Shown here: piece after piece, positions 4,996 through 6,062 of the stretch
Position numbering within the stretch: position 1 is the stretch's first letter
Layout: each line of letters opens with the position of its first letter
Notes under the pieces: model-generated
The model's input: the letters and a program-made list of their open reading frames with translations, nothing else
What the model was told of the DNA's origin: nothing
The model's database searches: none
Source: a bacterium
Lineage (GTDB): Bacteria; Krumholzibacteriota; Krumholzibacteria; LZORAL124-64-63
Assembly: GCA_003646045.1 (NCBI GenBank)
Contig: QNDV01000152.1
Coordinates: 1 to 6,062 of the forward strand
Direction of reading: 5' to 3'
Length of the DNA stretch: 6,062 bases
Program-made: the position numbers and the translations under genes

Positions 4996-5646
4996 CTACC
5001 CATGGTTAGTGCTCGTGACGGCTGCCGCATTCCGCCGTGACGGCCGTGCTTTCCTCGTCCGCACCAGGCGGGTCGCCCACCGCTTGAACTGGCGTCGCTC
5101 GTCAACGCTGGCCCGACGCCAGATCCTCTTGAGCTTCTGTAGCGTGGTCGGATCGCCCGGTACCTCGGGCAAGTCCTCGTCGTCCCACCCGTCGCGGACA
5201 GCTTCGTCGCGGTGGGCTTGGAGGATGCGGATAACGGTCTGGCGGGTAACGCGCTTGCCCTTCGCCGCCAAGGCAAGGGCATCCTCACGTGCACGCCGGA
5301 AGGCGGGGCCGTTGTCCTGCGCGAGGAGGTACAGGCCCGACACGTCAACCGTTCGTACACATTGTGGCCAATCGCCGAAGTGCTCGTGAAGGCGCAGCCA
5401 CTTGTAGGCGGTCGTCTTCTTGAGCCCCAGGCGCTCTTGAATCCACCTAATGAAGACCCCTTCGCCGTAATTGGAGAGCTTGGTTTGCGCGGTGGCCAGC
5501 ACGGCACCGACCTCCAAGGCGACCTCCGTTCGGGACTTCTCGAAGAGGGCCCTTGCGGACCCCAGGCGCCCGAGTGCCGCGTCGATCTCCTGGGCCTCGG
5601 GCTCCACCTGCCCAAACGTCTTGCAGGGCTTTCGCTTACTCGGCAT
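4996..5646 (-). CDS. DUF3102-like helix-turn-helix DNA-binding protein, 216 aa
   Basis: The start is ATG at 5646, with AGGAG 8 nt upstream; the frame is open further back but the extra translation is Arg-rich and has no ribosome site. Residues about 15-55 are helical (EAQEIDAALGRLGSARALFEK, then VALEVGAVLATAQTKL). Then comes GEGVFIRWIQERLGLKKTTAYKWLRLHEHFGDW (61-93), the arrangement of DUF3102/KorB-like proteins in which a host-factor-type HTH follows a long helix. Residues about 131-145 (RVTRQTVIRILQAHR) are a second basic helix. The C-terminus has a short conserved-looking block, TLQKLKRIWRRASVDERRQFKRW (168-190), and a basic tail. A partition, replication-initiation or autoregulatory role in an element is the likely reading. 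It is followed by the polymerase-like gene on the same strand. Confidence 0.68.
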   Translation of the reverse strand: MPSKRKPCKTFGQVEPEAQEIDAALGRLGSARALFEKSRTEVALEVGAVLATAQTKLSNYGEGVFIRWIQERLGLKKTTAYKWLRLHEHFGDWPQCVRTVDVSGLYLLAQDNGPAFRRAREDALALAAKGKRVTRQTVIRILQAHRDEAVRDGWDDEDLPEVPGDPTTLQKLKRIWRRASVDERRQFKRWATRLVRTRKARPSRRNAAAVTSTNHG

Positions 5647-5688
5647 CGCTACCGCTCCTCTAATCGTGGCAGCGCCATTTCGGTCGGA

Positions 5689-5720
5689 TCGGCGACAGCG
5701 TAGGTGTCTGCTGTTGCCGA
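5689..5720. promoter_or_regulatory. Inverted repeat in the leader of the HTH gene
   Basis: TCGGCGACAGC (5689-5699) and GCTGTTGCCGA (5710-5720) form 11-bp arms with one mismatch and a 10-nt loop, 43-74 nt upstream of the ATG at 5646. Immediately beside it CCGACT occurs twice with a 9-nt period (5717-5731). The placement suits an autoregulatory operator, a leader hairpin, or binding repeats for the HTH protein. Confidence 0.45.
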
Positions 5721-5760
5721 CTTGACCGACTGGCCGCGCCTTCCTCGCCGTACGTGTTTT

Positions 5761-5774
5761 GCCCGAGATCGGGC
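5761..5774. promoter_or_regulatory. Palindrome GCCCGA-GA-TCGGGC
   Basis: A 6-bp perfect inverted repeat with a 2-nt centre lies in the divergent region between the HTH gene and the YjbQ fragment. The TTTT run is on the wrong side for it to be a terminator of a plus-strand transcript. For minus-strand transcription it would be upstream of the gene. A dimeric-repressor site is the most economical reading; no experimental support is available. Confidence 0.3.
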
Positions 5775-5922
5775 CTAAAGTGAGTCGAGCCCGGAATGAC
5801 CCGTCCATCGGGTATGTCGCTGGGCCTGTGGGTGCTCGTGCGGATTTCTGAAAGGTAGGATCATTGGCGTCCCGGCCGTTCCGTCCGGCCCGTCAGCAGG
5901 AACGGCATCACCGGTAAACAAG

Positions 5923-6062
5923 ATGTGCGTGGTAAATGCCATGCACATCACCGCCTCGGTCTTCATCAACGACGACGAGCCCGGGCTGCACCAGGACTAC
6001 AAGGAATGGCTGGAAGAGCTGGCGCCGCACGAACCGATCTCCCGCTACCGGCATAACCGCAC
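5923..6062 (+). CDS. yjbQ: YjbQ/UPF0047 family protein, N-terminally truncated and cut by the window edge
   Basis: The frame from 5923 reads [18 protein letters not shown], then [20 protein letters not shown], then ISRYRHNRT, and runs off the window. This is the central region of the UPF0047/YjbQ family (annotated as secondary thiamine-phosphate synthase), with the conserved HITAS, the acidic INDDE block and YRHN. Family members normally have about 40-45 residues before this point, including a first strand and a helix ending in Gly-Ile/Val-x-Glu-Gly. Upstream the frame is open only to a TGA at 5797, and the translation (for example GTASPVNK) bears no resemblance. None of the three plus-strand frames supplies the missing part. 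The gene is therefore probably a 5'-truncated pseudogene made by an insertion or deletion. It is the only plus-strand gene here. Confidence 0.75.
   Translation, partial: MCVVNAMHITASVFINDDEPGLHQDYKEWLEELAPHEPISRYRHNR

Noticed and set aside
5775..5969. A 64-codon minus-strand frame overlapping the YjbQ fragment
   Set aside because: It is antisense to clear YjbQ homology; the composition is shadow-like (many His, Pro and Thr) and there is no Shine-Dalgarno.
1..6062. tRNA or rRNA genes
   Set aside because: I saw no cloverleaf with a TTCGA-type T-loop and CCA end, and no rRNA core sequence, on either strand.

Overview
The window is GC-rich (roughly two thirds G+C by eye), and every confident complete gene reads leftwards on the minus strand. 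A lone rightward gene fragment sits at the right edge. The composition, an FGE/sulfatase-modifying-type protein, and GC-rich interspersed repeats that can be read through as Arg/Pro-rich pseudo-peptides suggest a planctomycete of the Gemmata type. This placement is inference; there is no rRNA or marker gene to prove it. The gene content (replication-type proteins, short unknown genes, repeats, a gene remnant, a truncated host gene) is that of an accessory or integrated element rather than core chromosome.

Right part (3470-6062): a truncated YjbQ-family gene points outwards (+) from about 5923. Only sequence from its internal '[11 protein letters not shown]' region onward is present, so the element/host boundary probably lies just left of it. 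Next, on the minus strand, come a DUF3102-like helix-turn-helix protein (5646 to 4996) and a 477-aa protein with family A DNA polymerase palm motifs (4903 to 3470). The pair looks like a replication/maintenance module. Long inverted repeats lie in the leader of the first gene and in the gap between the two.

Middle part (1150-3469): genes alternate with copies of one repeat family in the same orientation. Copy C (3107-3273) lies upstream of a membrane-anchored FGE-like protein (3004 to 2084). Copy B (1797-1963) follows it. Then come a 46-aa ORF and an 84-aa membrane protein that overlap by GTGA (1745 to 1354), followed by an attC-like hairpin (1258-1315) and the diverged copy A (about 1154-1257). 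B and C are both 167 nt, about 87% identical with no indel, and bracket the FGE-like gene exactly. The repeat-gene-repeat-gene-repeat layout resembles a cassette array and is the most interesting feature here. Upstream of the polymerase side, 3274-3469 holds an inverted repeat, a CCTGCAT tandem repeat, a G-quadruplex motif and a shortened relative of the attC-like site.

Left part (1-1150): a start-less 3' gene remnant (1029 to about 1118) and two short genes of unknown function (860 to 396 and 367 to 2), both with good Shine-Dalgarno sites and 28 nt apart, so probably co-transcribed.
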